Assembly: GCA_044869805.1 (NCBI GenBank)
Contig: JBIOXV010000149.1
Location: 62,001 to 126,000, forward strand
Length of the DNA stretch: 64,000 nucleotides
Reading direction: 5' to 3'
Source: CAWDVR01 sp044869805
GTDB taxonomy: Bacteria; Acidobacteriota; Thermoanaerobaculia; Multivoradales; SZUA-115
The position numbers were made by a program, and so were the translations under genes. The notes below the pieces were generated by a model. It was given only the letters and a program-made list of their open reading frames with translations. It had not been told where the DNA came from and did not search any database. Position 1 is the stretch's first letter. Every line of letters begins with the position of its first letter. This document shows, piece by piece, positions 17,020 through 25,425 of this stretch.

Positions 17020-18632
17020 GCTGGAAGCCCCCGGTCTACCCTCCCCGCGCGCTGGTCTCTCCGCTGCGCGCGCTGGTCAACCGCCTGCGCCGGGCCACGG
17101 CCTCGATTTCGATCCGGCTCGCCGCCTTCAACCTGCTGCTGGTCTTCCTCCCGGCCGCCGGCTTCCTCTACCTCGACACCTACGAGGAGCGGCTGCTGGC
17201 GGCGCAGGAGCGCTCGATGGTGCAGCAGGGGAGGATTCTCGCCGCGGCGCTCTCCGGCCGCGACGCGCTGGATCCCGCCGAGGCCGAGCGCGTGCTGGTC
17301 GAGCTGGGGCTGCGCACCACCTCGCGGCTGCGGGTGTTCGACGCGCGCGGCGAGGTGGTCGCGGACTCGAGCCTGCTGGGGCCGCGGCGCGAGCCGGACG
17401 AGGCGCTGCCCTCCGAGGCACCCACCGTGCGCACCAACTGGCTCTACCGGGTGGGGGCGGGCGTTTTCGTGCTCTTCAACCGGTTGCTGGGGCGCGACGG
17501 CCCGGACCTGCGGGAGGCCACGGCGACCCTGCCGCCGGCCGACTACGGGGTACAGGCGGCGCTCGCCGGCCGCTACGGCGCCGCGACCAGGAAGTCGCCG
17601 GGCCAGCGCTCGGTGACCCTCTACAGCGCGATCCCGATCGCCAGCGGCGAGGTGGTGGTAGGCGCGGTGCAGGTCTCGCAGTCGACCCTGCGCCTGCTGC
17701 GCGACCTCTACGAGGTTCGCCTCGCGGTGTTCCAGGCCTTCCTGGTCTCGGTGCTGGTGGCGATCGTGCTCTCGATCTTCGTCTCCGGCACCATCGCCCG
17801 GCCGCTCAAGCGCCTGCGGCGGCAGGCGAGCGACCTGCTCGACCGCCGCGGCCGCCTGAAGGGGCGCTTCACCGGCTCCAAGCGCCTGGACGAGATCGGC
17901 GACCTGGCGCGGACGCTCGCCGAGCTGTCGCGCCGGCTGGGCGATCACCTCTCCTTCACCGAGTCTTTCGCCGCCGACGTCTCGCACGAGTTCAAGAACC
18001 CCTTGGCCTCGATCCGCACCGCGACCGAGATGCTGGCCGAGGCCGAGTCGCCGGCCGACCGCCGCCGCTTCCTGCTGATGGTCGAGGCCGAGGTGGCGCG
18101 GCTCCAGAAGCTGCTCTCCACGGTGCGCGAGGTCACCCAGATCGACTCGCAGATCGACGCCGAGGCGCGCATCTCGGTGGCGCTGCCGCGGCTGCTCACC
18201 GACCTCGTGGACGCCATGCGGCTGCGCGCCGCCAAGCGCCAGGTGCGCTTCCTGCTCGACACGCCGCCCGAGCCGCTCGCCGTCGCCGCCTCGGCCGACC
18301 GGCTGGCGCAGGCCTTCGAGAACGTGCTCGACAACGCCCTCTCCTTTGCGCCCGACGGCTCGATCGTGTGGGTGAGCCTGGGCCACGAAGCCGGCGAGGC
18401 GGTGCTGCGGGTCTCCGACCAGGGGCCGGGCATCCCGCCCGAGCACCTGGGGCGCATCTTCGACCGCTTCTTCAGCTACCGGCCCAACGACGCCGGCGCC
18501 CGGCGCGACCACGCCGGGCTCGGGCTCGCCATCGTCAAGGCCATCGTCGAAGGCTACGGCGGCACCGTCACCGCCGCCAACGGCACCGCCGGGGGAGCGG
18601 CGTTCACCATCCGGCTGCCGCTGGCGGGGTAG
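17016..18632 (+). CDS. Sensor histidine kinase (ChvG-like)
   Basis: 538 aa. Two membrane segments (about 31-53 and 237-258) enclose a periplasmic sensor of roughly 180 residues. HAMP (ARPLKRLRRQASDLL), HisKA with His324 (SHEFKNPLASIRTATEML) and HATPase_c (N-box ENVLDNALSFAPDG, G1 DQGPGIP, G2 HAGLGLAIVK) follow. The order and FTESFAADVSHEFKNPL match ChvG/ExoS, which sense envelope stress or acid. The GTG start overlaps the regulator stop by 4 nt (GTGA). In this position it plays the part of PdsS in known sortase loci, though it is shorter than I recall that family to be. Confidence 0.92.
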   Translation: MSWKPPVYPPRALVSPLRALVNRLRRATASISIRLAAFNLLLVFLPAAGFLYLDTYEERLLAAQERSMVQQGRILAAALSGRDALDPAEAERVLVELGLRTTSRLRVFDARGEVVADSSLLGPRREPDEALPSEAPTVRTNWLYRVGAGVFVLFNRLLGRDGPDLREATATLPPADYGVQAALAGRYGAATRKSPGQRSVTLYSAIPIASGEVVVGAVQVSQSTLRLLRDLYEVRLAVFQAFLVSVLVAIVLSIFVSGTIARPLKRLRRQASDLLDRRGRLKGRFTGSKRLDEIGDLARTLAELSRRLGDHLSFTESFAADVSHEFKNPLASIRTATEMLAEAESPADRRRFLLMVEAEVARLQKLLSTVREVTQIDSQIDAEARISVALPRLLTDLVDAMRLRAAKRQVRFLLDTPPEPLAVAASADRLAQAFENVLDNALSFAPDGSIVWVSLGHEAGEAVLRVSDQGPGIPPEHLGRIFDRFFSYRPNDAGARRDHAGLGLAIVKAIVEGYGGTVTAANGTAGGAAFTIRLPLAG

Positions 18633-18641
18633 GGAGAGAGC

Positions 18642-20057
18642 TCAGCCGCGGGCAGACGCCGCCCGCCGGAACTCGAGCCGCCGCCAGTCGAGCTTGCGGG
18701 TGAGGAACATCACCAGCGACAGGATCACGAACAGGCCGATCGAGCCCATCAGCAGCGAGGTTTCCTCGGCGCGCAGGAGCCCGTAGAGGTAGGCGTAGAG
18801 GCCGGCGAGCAGCGCCAGCAGAGTTGCCGCCCAGCGCACGCTGGCGAGGATGCTCCTCGCGTAGGCGGCGATCAGGCCGCTGCACGCCGCGGCGGCCAGC
18901 GCGTAGGCGCGACCGAAGCCGAGGTGCTCCGACAGCGCCAGCAGCAAGAGGTAGAACAGCACCAGTGCACAACCCACCAGCAGGTAGTGCACGGCGTGGA
19001 GGCGCACCGGGCTCACCAGCTCGATCAAGAAGAAGGTCAGGCAGGTGAGCAGGATGAAGAGCACGGCGTACTTCACTGAGCGCTCGATCTTCTGGTAGCT
19101 GTCGGCGGGCAGGAAGAGGCTGACGCCGAAGAGGCTGCCGGCAAGCTGATGGCTCTGGACCTGCTGGCCGGCCCACTGCTGCGGCACGCCGCGAGCGAGG
19201 AACGGGATCCTCCAGCTTGCCTGGAAGCCTTGTTCGGAGAGCCGCCGCTCGGCCGGTAGGAAGGCGCCGCCGAAGCTCGGCGAAGCCCAGGGCGAAGTGA
19301 GCTCCACCTTCGTCTCCTCGCCGGCCGGGAAGAAGTGCAGGTCTCCCGAGCCGCGCAGCACGAGCTCGAAGCGGAAGGGGATCGGTTCGCCGCCCGTCGG
19401 AGCACCCGGGGTGTGAGCGAGCGGCGTGAGCGCCAGCGGAGCGTGGAGGCCCGCGGGCACGAGCTCGCTGTCCGTCGTGCCGGGAAGGAAGGGATGCTGC
19501 ACGCCACTCCAGGTGAGCACGGCGCGTTCCTGCAGCCCCCGGACCTCGCCCACGCCGACCATCAGCCGCGCCTGGTGCCACAGCACCTCGTCGCTGGGCT
19601 TGATTCCCAGCGCCTCGAGATCGGGCGCCGCGAAAGTGCCCTCGGCGATCAGCCGGGTCTGGTAGACGACGGCCTCGAAGATCCCGCGCTTGCGGATCTC
19701 GGGCTCGATCGTGCCCCGCCAAGAGATGGTCTGCGGCAGGAAGTAGCCGGTCCAGGGCACGATCCACGGCTGCGGCCGCTTGAGGCCGGCCTTGAGCGCG
19801 TCCTTGATCTCCTCGTCGGTCGGCTTGACGATCTCGCGGTAGGGGATGGCGAGGATCGGCCCGGTGATCGCCTGCGCGCCGCCCCAGGCTCCCGCCACCT
19901 CCAAGGCCGCGAAGGTCTTGCGCTCCGCGCGCTCGCGGATCAGGCCCGTGACCTTAGCCACCGGGATCAACAGCAGCAGCACTACAAACCCCAGCACCGC
20001 CAGCTTGACCGGCGTCGAGTCGGTCCAGCGTCGGGGCGCTTCGGCTCGGTTTTCCAT
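18642..20057 (-). CDS. creD: Inner-membrane protein CreD
   Basis: 471 aa with an N-terminal membrane anchor (LAVLGFVVLLLLIPVAKVTGLI), a long extracytoplasmic region (RTFAALEVAGAWGGAQAITGPILAIPY-like core, then PLP/QSHQLAGSLFG strands) and about six C-terminal membrane helices (YAVLFILLTCLTFFLIELV onward). This is the CreD/Cet family: envelope-stress proteins induced by CreBC in enterobacteria, linked to colicin tolerance and beta-lactam response. GAGGAGG lies 6 nt before ATG 20057. It is convergent with the two-component pair (9-bp gap), and its upstream region holds the same 31-bp box as the sortase operon. Confidence 0.95.
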   Translation of the reverse strand: MENRAEAPRRWTDSTPVKLAVLGFVVLLLLIPVAKVTGLIRERAERKTFAALEVAGAWGGAQAITGPILAIPYREIVKPTDEEIKDALKAGLKRPQPWIVPWTGYFLPQTISWRGTIEPEIRKRGIFEAVVYQTRLIAEGTFAAPDLEALGIKPSDEVLWHQARLMVGVGEVRGLQERAVLTWSGVQHPFLPGTTDSELVPAGLHAPLALTPLAHTPGAPTGGEPIPFRFELVLRGSGDLHFFPAGEETKVELTSPWASPSFGGAFLPAERRLSEQGFQASWRIPFLARGVPQQWAGQQVQSHQLAGSLFGVSLFLPADSYQKIERSVKYAVLFILLTCLTFFLIELVSPVRLHAVHYLLVGCALVLFYLLLLALSEHLGFGRAYALAAAACSGLIAAYARSILASVRWAATLLALLAGLYAYLYGLLRAEETSLLMGSIGLFVILSLVMFLTRKLDWRRLEFRRAASARG

Positions 20058-20130
20058 GGCATTCCTCCTCGGATGGGATCTCGACGGCGAGATTCCAAGC
20101 CTCCGCCATGGCGCGGATGCGGCCGCGATG

Positions 20131-20161
20131 AGGAAAGGTCGGGGAGGAATGTGGCGCTGGC
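20131..20161 (-). promoter_or_regulatory. 31-bp box upstream of creD, shared with the sortase operon
   Basis: Second copy of the box at 16163-16193 (25/31 identical, same orientation relative to its target gene). It is centred about 89 bp upstream of the creD start. The minus-strand core is GCCAGCGCCACATTCC followed by CCTTTCC. It does not match the enterobacterial cre-tag spacing (TTCAC-N6-TTCAC), so the regulator is probably the local one. Confidence 0.55.
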
Positions 20162-20216
20162 TGGGCCGCGGCCGCCATGGCGCCGGCGAGCGCCGGACGA
20201 TAAGCTTCGCGCCCTC

Positions 20217-22157
20217 GTGCCTCCGCCAGCCCTCGGACGGGACCGTCCCGCCCTCGCCGTCGTCGCGGCCTTGGTTTCTCTCAAGGCGGTGGTGCACCTC
20301 GTGCTCGTGCGGCGGTACGGCTATCACGGTGACGAGCTGTACTTCATCGAGTGCGGCCGCCGCCTCGCCCTGGGCTACGTCGATCATCCACCGCTGATCC
20401 CCTGGATGGCGAGGCTTGCCGACGAGCTGGGAGGTGGCCTCCTCGCCCTTCGCCTGCCGGCGATCGCGATGGGCTGCGGCACGCTGGTGCTGGCCGCGCT
20501 CCTGGTCCGCGACTGGGGAGGTGGCCGCGCGGCGCAGGCCCTCGCGCTGCTCTGCCTGCTGGTCGCGCCGGCGCACCTCCGGCTGGGAGCGATGCTGAAC
20601 ATCCCCGTCGTCGAGGTCTTCCTCTGCACGGCGGTGGCCTACCTGGTTTCGCGGGCGCTCGCACGCGGCGAGCGCTGGAGCTGGGTGCTCGCCGGTGGCG
20701 CCCTGGGGCTCGCGATGCTCGCCAAGCACAGCTCCGCGCTCTGGGGAGTAGCGCTTGCCCTCGGGATCCTCTCGAGCCCCGGCCGGAGGGCTCTCACGAC
20801 CCGCTGGCCTTGGATCGGGGCGGCCGTCGCCTTCCTCGTCGCGTTGCCGAATCTGCTGTGGCAGTTCGACAACCACTTCATCAGCCTCGAGTTCATGCGC
20901 GCCCTGCGGCACGACGTGCTTGCCGAACAGGGGCGGGGCCTCTTCGTCGCCGGTCAGCTCCTCTACTTTCATCCCCTGGCCGTGCCGGTCTGGGTCGCCG
21001 GGCTGCTTTCCGGCCTCACCGGCTCCGGCAAGGCGGCGCGCCCCTTCGCGGTGCTCTTCCTGGCGCTGTTCACCTTCTTCCTCGTCGCGGGGGGAAAGCC
21101 CTATTACCTGGCGAGCGCGTACCCACCCGTCATCGCGGCCGGAGCCGTCGCGCTCGAGCGGATTCTCGCCAACCGCCCGCAGATGCGGCGAACGCTCATC
21201 GGCTCGCTCGCGGCGACCGGGCTGGCGCTCGCCGTCCTGACGCTGCCCGCACTACCCATCCACACCGTCGACCGGGCGATCGGTGCGGTCCTCGGTTGGG
21301 TGGTGCCGCCGATCGCGCTTACGCACGACATGCACGGCATGCTCGGGTGGGAGGCGCACACGGCCACCGTCGACCGTGTCTACGGGTCGCTCCCGGCCGA
21401 CGAGCGCCGCCGAGCGAGCGTGCTGACCGGCTCGTACTCCCAGGCCGCCGCGCTCAACGTCCTGCGACCGGACCCCGTACCGCGCGCCGTGAGCGGCCAC
21501 CTGACCTACTACCTCTGGGGCCCGGACGACGATCGAGGCGAGGTGCTGATCGCCTACGGGCTGCCGCGCGAGCTCCTGGAGCGCCACTACCGCGCGTGCT
21601 CGGAGAGCGGGCGCATCGACGCCCCGCTCGCTCGCCCGCAGGACACCGACCTTCCGGTCTACGTCTGTCGCGGGCCCCTGCGAACCATGGCCGAGCTCTG
21701 GCCCGATCTCCGCCGGATCGGTCACTCGCCCCCGACCTCGGGCCCGGCCCCGGCCGGGCGCCCCGGTGTGGTCGACGAGACTGCCTTCCGCCGCCTGATG
21801 GAGACGCTGGCCGCGGGCTGGACCGAGGGCGATTCCAGGAAGGCTGCCGACTGCTTCACCGAGGACGCGGTCTACGTCGAGCCGCCGGACAAGCAGGTCT
21901 ACCGCGGCCGCCAGGAGCTCTACGAGTTCTTCGGCGGCGGCGCGGGCCGCAACGAGCCCATGCGCATGACCTGGCACCACCTGGTGTTCGACGAGCAGAG
22001 CCAGATCGGTGCCGGCGAGTTCACCTTCGAGTACGGCGGTGCCGTGCACGGGATGGTGATCGTGCGGCTGCGCGACGGGAGGATCGCCAACTGGCGCGAG
22101 TACTGGTACGAGTCTCCGCTCGCGTGGGAGGAGTTCACCCGGCAGAACCCGTTCTAG
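20217..22157 (+). CDS. GT39-like membrane glycosyltransferase fused to an NTF2/SnoaL-like domain
   Basis: About 646 aa. Residues 1 to about 370 form a multi-spanning ArnT/PMT-type transferase: the first loop has the acidic motif YHGDELYFIECGRRLALGY and DHPPLIPW, followed by about ten membrane helices. These enzymes move sugar from a polyprenyl-phosphate carrier. A periplasmic region follows, then the last ~135 residues are an NTF2-like fold (LAAGWTEGDSRKAADCFTEDAVY ... GMVIVRLRDGRIANWREYWY), normally a separate small protein. The reading frame is continuous across the join. The start is uncertain: GTG 20217 is chosen because hydrophobic sequence follows; GTG 20151 is also in frame. It converges on the sigma gene with a 4-bp overlap. 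Confidence 0.82.
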   Translation: MPPPALGRDRPALAVVAALVSLKAVVHLVLVRRYGYHGDELYFIECGRRLALGYVDHPPLIPWMARLADELGGGLLALRLPAIAMGCGTLVLAALLVRDWGGGRAAQALALLCLLVAPAHLRLGAMLNIPVVEVFLCTAVAYLVSRALARGERWSWVLAGGALGLAMLAKHSSALWGVALALGILSSPGRRALTTRWPWIGAAVAFLVALPNLLWQFDNHFISLEFMRALRHDVLAEQGRGLFVAGQLLYFHPLAVPVWVAGLLSGLTGSGKAARPFAVLFLALFTFFLVAGGKPYYLASAYPPVIAAGAVALERILANRPQMRRTLIGSLAATGLALAVLTLPALPIHTVDRAIGAVLGWVVPPIALTHDMHGMLGWEAHTATVDRVYGSLPADERRRASVLTGSYSQAAALNVLRPDPVPRAVSGHLTYYLWGPDDDRGEVLIAYGLPRELLERHYRACSESGRIDAPLARPQDTDLPVYVCRGPLRTMAELWPDLRRIGHSPPTSGPAPAGRPGVVDETAFRRLMETLAAGWTEGDSRKAADCFTEDAVYVEPPDKQVYRGRQELYEFFGGGAGRNEPMRMTWHHLVFDEQSQIGAGEFTFEYGGAVHGMVIVRLRDGRIANWREYWYESPLAWEEFTRQNPF

Positions 22158-22729
22158 GCCGGCGCCGAGCCCCCTTCGCCCATCGCCTCGCGCAGCCAGG
22201 CCCTGGCCTTGATCCAGTCGCGCTCCACGGTGCGCGTGGAGACTCCCAGCGCCGTCGCGGTCTCCTCCTCGCTGTAGCCGGCGAAGTAGCGGCAGTCGAC
22301 GACCTGCGCCAGGCGAGGCTCGACGGCGGCCAGCCGCTCGAGTGCCTGCTCCAGGGCGAGCAAGTGCTCTACCTCGGCGGCCACCGCGACCTCGCGGCCG
22401 TCCAGCGTCGCCGGCCGTTCGCCGCCGCCCCGCTTCTCGCGCGCCCGGCCGCGGGCGTAGTCGATCAGCACCTGCCGCATGGCCCGCGCCGAGACCGCGA
22501 GAAAGTGGCCGTGGTCCTGCCAGTCGGCCCGCGTGTGGTCGACCAGCTTCAAGTAGGCCTCGTGCACCAGGCCGGTGGTGGCGAGGGTGTCGCCCGGCTT
22601 CAGCCGGCCGAGCTGCCGGTGAGCCAGGCGCTTGAGGTCGGGGTAGACGAGGCGGACGAGCTTCGGGAAGGCCTCCGGGTCCCCGCGGCGGTGGGCGAGC
22701 AGCAGCTCGTGGACCTCGGTCGCGGCCAT
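22154..22729 (-). CDS. ECF-type RNA polymerase sigma factor (TIGR02999-like)
   Basis: About 191 aa with the same signatures as the 9583-10167 product: GLVHEAYLKLVD ... HGHFLAVSARAMRQVLIDYAR in region 2 and RLAQVVDCRYFAGYSEEETATALGVSTRTVERDW in region 4. It lies downstream of its partner kinase (22758-25340) with a gap of about 28 bp, the reverse of the order at the other two sigma/kinase pairs. ATG 22729 is preferred from family length; ATG 22744 adds five residues. Neither has a good ribosome site, so translation may depend on the kinase gene. Confidence 0.9.
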   Translation of the reverse strand: MAATEVHELLLAHRRGDPEAFPKLVRLVYPDLKRLAHRQLGRLKPGDTLATTGLVHEAYLKLVDHTRADWQDHGHFLAVSARAMRQVLIDYARGRAREKRGGGERPATLDGREVAVAAEVEHLLALEQALERLAAVEPRLAQVVDCRYFAGYSEEETATALGVSTRTVERDWIKARAWLREAMGEGGSAPA

Positions 22730-22757
22730 AGTCGGGCCCGGCATTCTGGCACGGCCC

Positions 22758-25340
22758 CTACCGGGCTCGTGCTCTCGCCGCCGCGGCCGCCTCGCCGCGC
22801 AGCCGTAGGCATCCGTCGAGATAACGGCGGGCCTCCGCGGCACGGGGATCGTCGGCGCCGAAGGTCGCCTCGAGGGAGGCCAGAGCGGCGCGCAGCAGCC
22901 CTTCTGCCGCAGCGAGGTCGCGGCGCTGGGCGAGGAGCGTCCGCGCCAGGCCAAGACGGGCCGAGGCCGTGAAGTTGTGGCCCGGCGGCAGCCTGCTTTC
23001 CAGCACCGCGAGGGCTTGCCGGAAGCGAGCTTCGGCCGCGGCGGCGCGGCCCTGGTCGAGCTCGACCCGCGCCAGGCCGGCGAGGGCCCTGCCGAAGTGG
23101 GGATGCTCTGCGCCGACCAGTTTCTCCAGCATGGCGACGCACTGCCGGTAGAGGGGCTCGGCCCCTTCCAGGTCTCCTTGCCCGTGCAGCAGGGCCGCGA
23201 GGTCGTAGGTGGTCTTCGCCAGCTCGTGGTGCTCCGCGCCGTACGCCAGGTTCTGGATGCGCAGCACTTCGCGGTAGAGCGCCGCGGCCTCCCCGTGGCC
23301 TCCCCTCCGGCTCACCGTGGTCGCCAGGTTGCGCAGGTTGAGCGCCAGCTCCGGATGGTCGTCGCCCAGGCGCTGCCGCCAGACGGCCAGGGCTTCCCGA
23401 AACAGCGGCTCGGCCGCCGCGTGGTCGCCTTGAGTCGCGAGCACTGTCGCCACGTTCGCCATCGACGCCGGCAGGCTCGGGTAGCCGTCCCCCGGCAGCG
23501 TGCGCGAGATGGCGAGCGCTTCGCGATAGAGGGCCTCGGCCGCCGCGAGGTCGCCGCTCGCGAAGCGCGCCGTCGCGATCTGATTGATGCTCTCGACCAC
23601 CGCCGGATGCCGCTCTCCCAGCAGGCGGCGTCGCATGGCCAGCGACTCGCGAAACAGCGGCTCGGCTTCCGCCTGGTTTCCCTGCTCCTTGAGTGCCAGA
23701 CCCAGGCGCTGGAGCGTGGTGGCGATCTCCTCGTGCTCCCCGCCATAGAGGCGGCGCTCGATGTCCAGGCTTTCGCGCGCCAGCGCGGCGGCTTCGCGGT
23801 ACGCCCCCTGGCTGATCCTCACCCCCGCCAGGTCGGAGAGCGCGCGGCCGAGCTCGCGCGGGTCGTCGCCCTCGCCCTGCCGCTGGAAGGCGACCGCGCC
23901 GGCGAGCTGCGCCCCTGCCGGCTCGTAGAGGCCGAGGCTGGAGTAGACCCGCCCCAGCACTGCCTGCAGCCTGGCCTTGAGCGCGGGCTGCTCGGCGAGC
24001 TCAGTCTCCAGGCGTTGGGCCCCCCTGTCGAGCAGCTCGCGAGCGGTGACGGCGTCGCCCTGCGGCCGATGGGGGCTCGCAAGATCGAAGAGCTCGACCA
24101 GGTAGCGGGCGACCGCCTCGGCGTCTGCCGCCGCGCGGCGGGCTCGGACCGCTTGCCAGGCCGTGGCCGCGATCCCGGCCACGATCGAGGCCGCGATCAG
24201 GCCGACGGCGGCGGCGCCGAAGCGATGCCGGCGCAGAAACTTGGCGGCGCGATAGCGCAGGGTGGAGCGCCGGGCGAGGACCGGGCGGCCGCCCGCATGG
24301 CGGGCGAGGTCGGCCAGCAGGTGCCCGACCGACGGGTAGCGCTGCGCAGGCTCCTTGGCGAGCGCTCGCAGCACGATGGCGTCGAGGTCGCCCGCCAGGC
24401 GTTTGCGCAGCGCCTCCGGCGTGGTCCCTCGCGCCGCCGCGACTTCCGCAGGCGCCGGTTCGCCGGGCGAGCCTTCCTCCGGCGCTGCGCCGCGCGACGG
24501 CTCGCGCAGCGCCTCGCTCGGCGCCTTGGGCTCGACGTCGCAGATCACCCGCTCGAGCTCGGCCGGCCGCTGCGGCGCCGGCAGGGGGCGGCGGCCGGCC
24601 GCGAGCTCGTAGAGCAGCAGGCCGAGCTGGTATACGTCGGTGGCGGTGGTGACCGGCTCGCCGCGGACTTGCTCCGGGCTGGCGTACTCCGGGGTGAGCA
24701 CCCGGAGCGAGGCCCGGGTGAGCGCCTCCCCGCCGCCGGCGATCTCGTCGTCGAGCGGCCTGGCGATCCCGAAATCGAGCAGCTTGACTTCGCCTGCGTC
24801 GCTCACCAGCACGTTCGAGGGCTTGAGGTCGCGGTGCACCACCAGGCCGCGGTGCGCCGCCTCGACCGCCTGGGCGACGAGCGAGAAGAGCCGCAGCCGC
24901 TGGTCGACCGTGAGCCGGCGCGCGTTGCAGTGCTGGTCGATCGGCAGTCCCTCGACGTACTCCATGGCGAAGAAGGGGCGGCCGTCCGAGGTCACCCCGG
25001 CGTCGAGCAGGCGGGCGATCGCGGGATGGGAGAGCGAGGCGAGGATGCGGCGCTCCTGCTCGAAGCGCCGCACGAGCTCGGCGGGGGCCCCACCGCTCTG
25101 CACGAGCTTCAGCGCCACGCGCTGCTCGAAGAGCCCGTCCGCGCGCTCGGCGAGATAGACCACCGCCATGCCGCCGCGTCCGATCTCGCGGACCACGCGA
25201 TAGGCGCCGACGCTGGCTCCAGGTGCGAGACCTTCGACCTGCTCGAGCCTTTCCGCAAGCTCCTCCCACAACGGGCCACGGAGTGCGCCGCCGGTGGCGA
25301 GCGGAAGGTGGGTGGGCAGCCAGCCGGGTTCCGGCGTCAT
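22758..25340 (-). CDS. Ser/Thr protein kinase with C-terminal TPR array
   Basis: 860 aa. Kinase domain about 46-345: glycine loop EIGRGGMAVVYLAE, Lys78 (VALKLV), HRD 169-171, DFG 189-191 and YASPEQ are intact. A single membrane segment follows near 380-400 (AAAVGLIAASIVAGIAATAW). The rest is a run of about nine 42-residue TPRs of the kinesin-light-chain type (EEIATTLQRLGLALKEQGNQ, ALYREALAISRTLPGDG, HELAKTTYDLAALLHGQGD), which would lie outside the cytoplasm if topology is simple. This layout is typical of acidobacterial kinases linked to TIGR02999 sigma factors. ATG 25340 is directly before the conserved N-terminal region. The sigma gene follows on the same strand. Confidence 0.93.
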   Translation of the reverse strand: MTPEPGWLPTHLPLATGGALRGPLWEELAERLEQVEGLAPGASVGAYRVVREIGRGGMAVVYLAERADGLFEQRVALKLVQSGGAPAELVRRFEQERRILASLSHPAIARLLDAGVTSDGRPFFAMEYVEGLPIDQHCNARRLTVDQRLRLFSLVAQAVEAAHRGLVVHRDLKPSNVLVSDAGEVKLLDFGIARPLDDEIAGGGEALTRASLRVLTPEYASPEQVRGEPVTTATDVYQLGLLLYELAAGRRPLPAPQRPAELERVICDVEPKAPSEALREPSRGAAPEEGSPGEPAPAEVAAARGTTPEALRKRLAGDLDAIVLRALAKEPAQRYPSVGHLLADLARHAGGRPVLARRSTLRYRAAKFLRRHRFGAAAVGLIAASIVAGIAATAWQAVRARRAAADAEAVARYLVELFDLASPHRPQGDAVTARELLDRGAQRLETELAEQPALKARLQAVLGRVYSSLGLYEPAGAQLAGAVAFQRQGEGDDPRELGRALSDLAGVRISQGAYREAAALARESLDIERRLYGGEHEEIATTLQRLGLALKEQGNQAEAEPLFRESLAMRRRLLGERHPAVVESINQIATARFASGDLAAAEALYREALAISRTLPGDGYPSLPASMANVATVLATQGDHAAAEPLFREALAVWRQRLGDDHPELALNLRNLATTVSRRGGHGEAAALYREVLRIQNLAYGAEHHELAKTTYDLAALLHGQGDLEGAEPLYRQCVAMLEKLVGAEHPHFGRALAGLARVELDQGRAAAAEARFRQALAVLESRLPPGHNFTASARLGLARTLLAQRRDLAAAEGLLRAALASLEATFGADDPRAAEARRYLDGCLRLRGEAAAAARARAR

Positions 25341-25425
25341 GCGTAGGGGTCGGTCTCGAGTCGGGCGAAGGCGGATGTCGGGTTCGAGGTGCGTTCGTCG
25401 TAAAGCATAGTCGAGGACGAATTCG

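Noticed and set aside
20131..20161. Enterobacterial CreB cre-tag upstream of creD
   Set aside because: The TTCAC-N6-TTCAC direct repeat is absent; only loosely similar TTTC-type half-sites at 13-bp spacing are seen.
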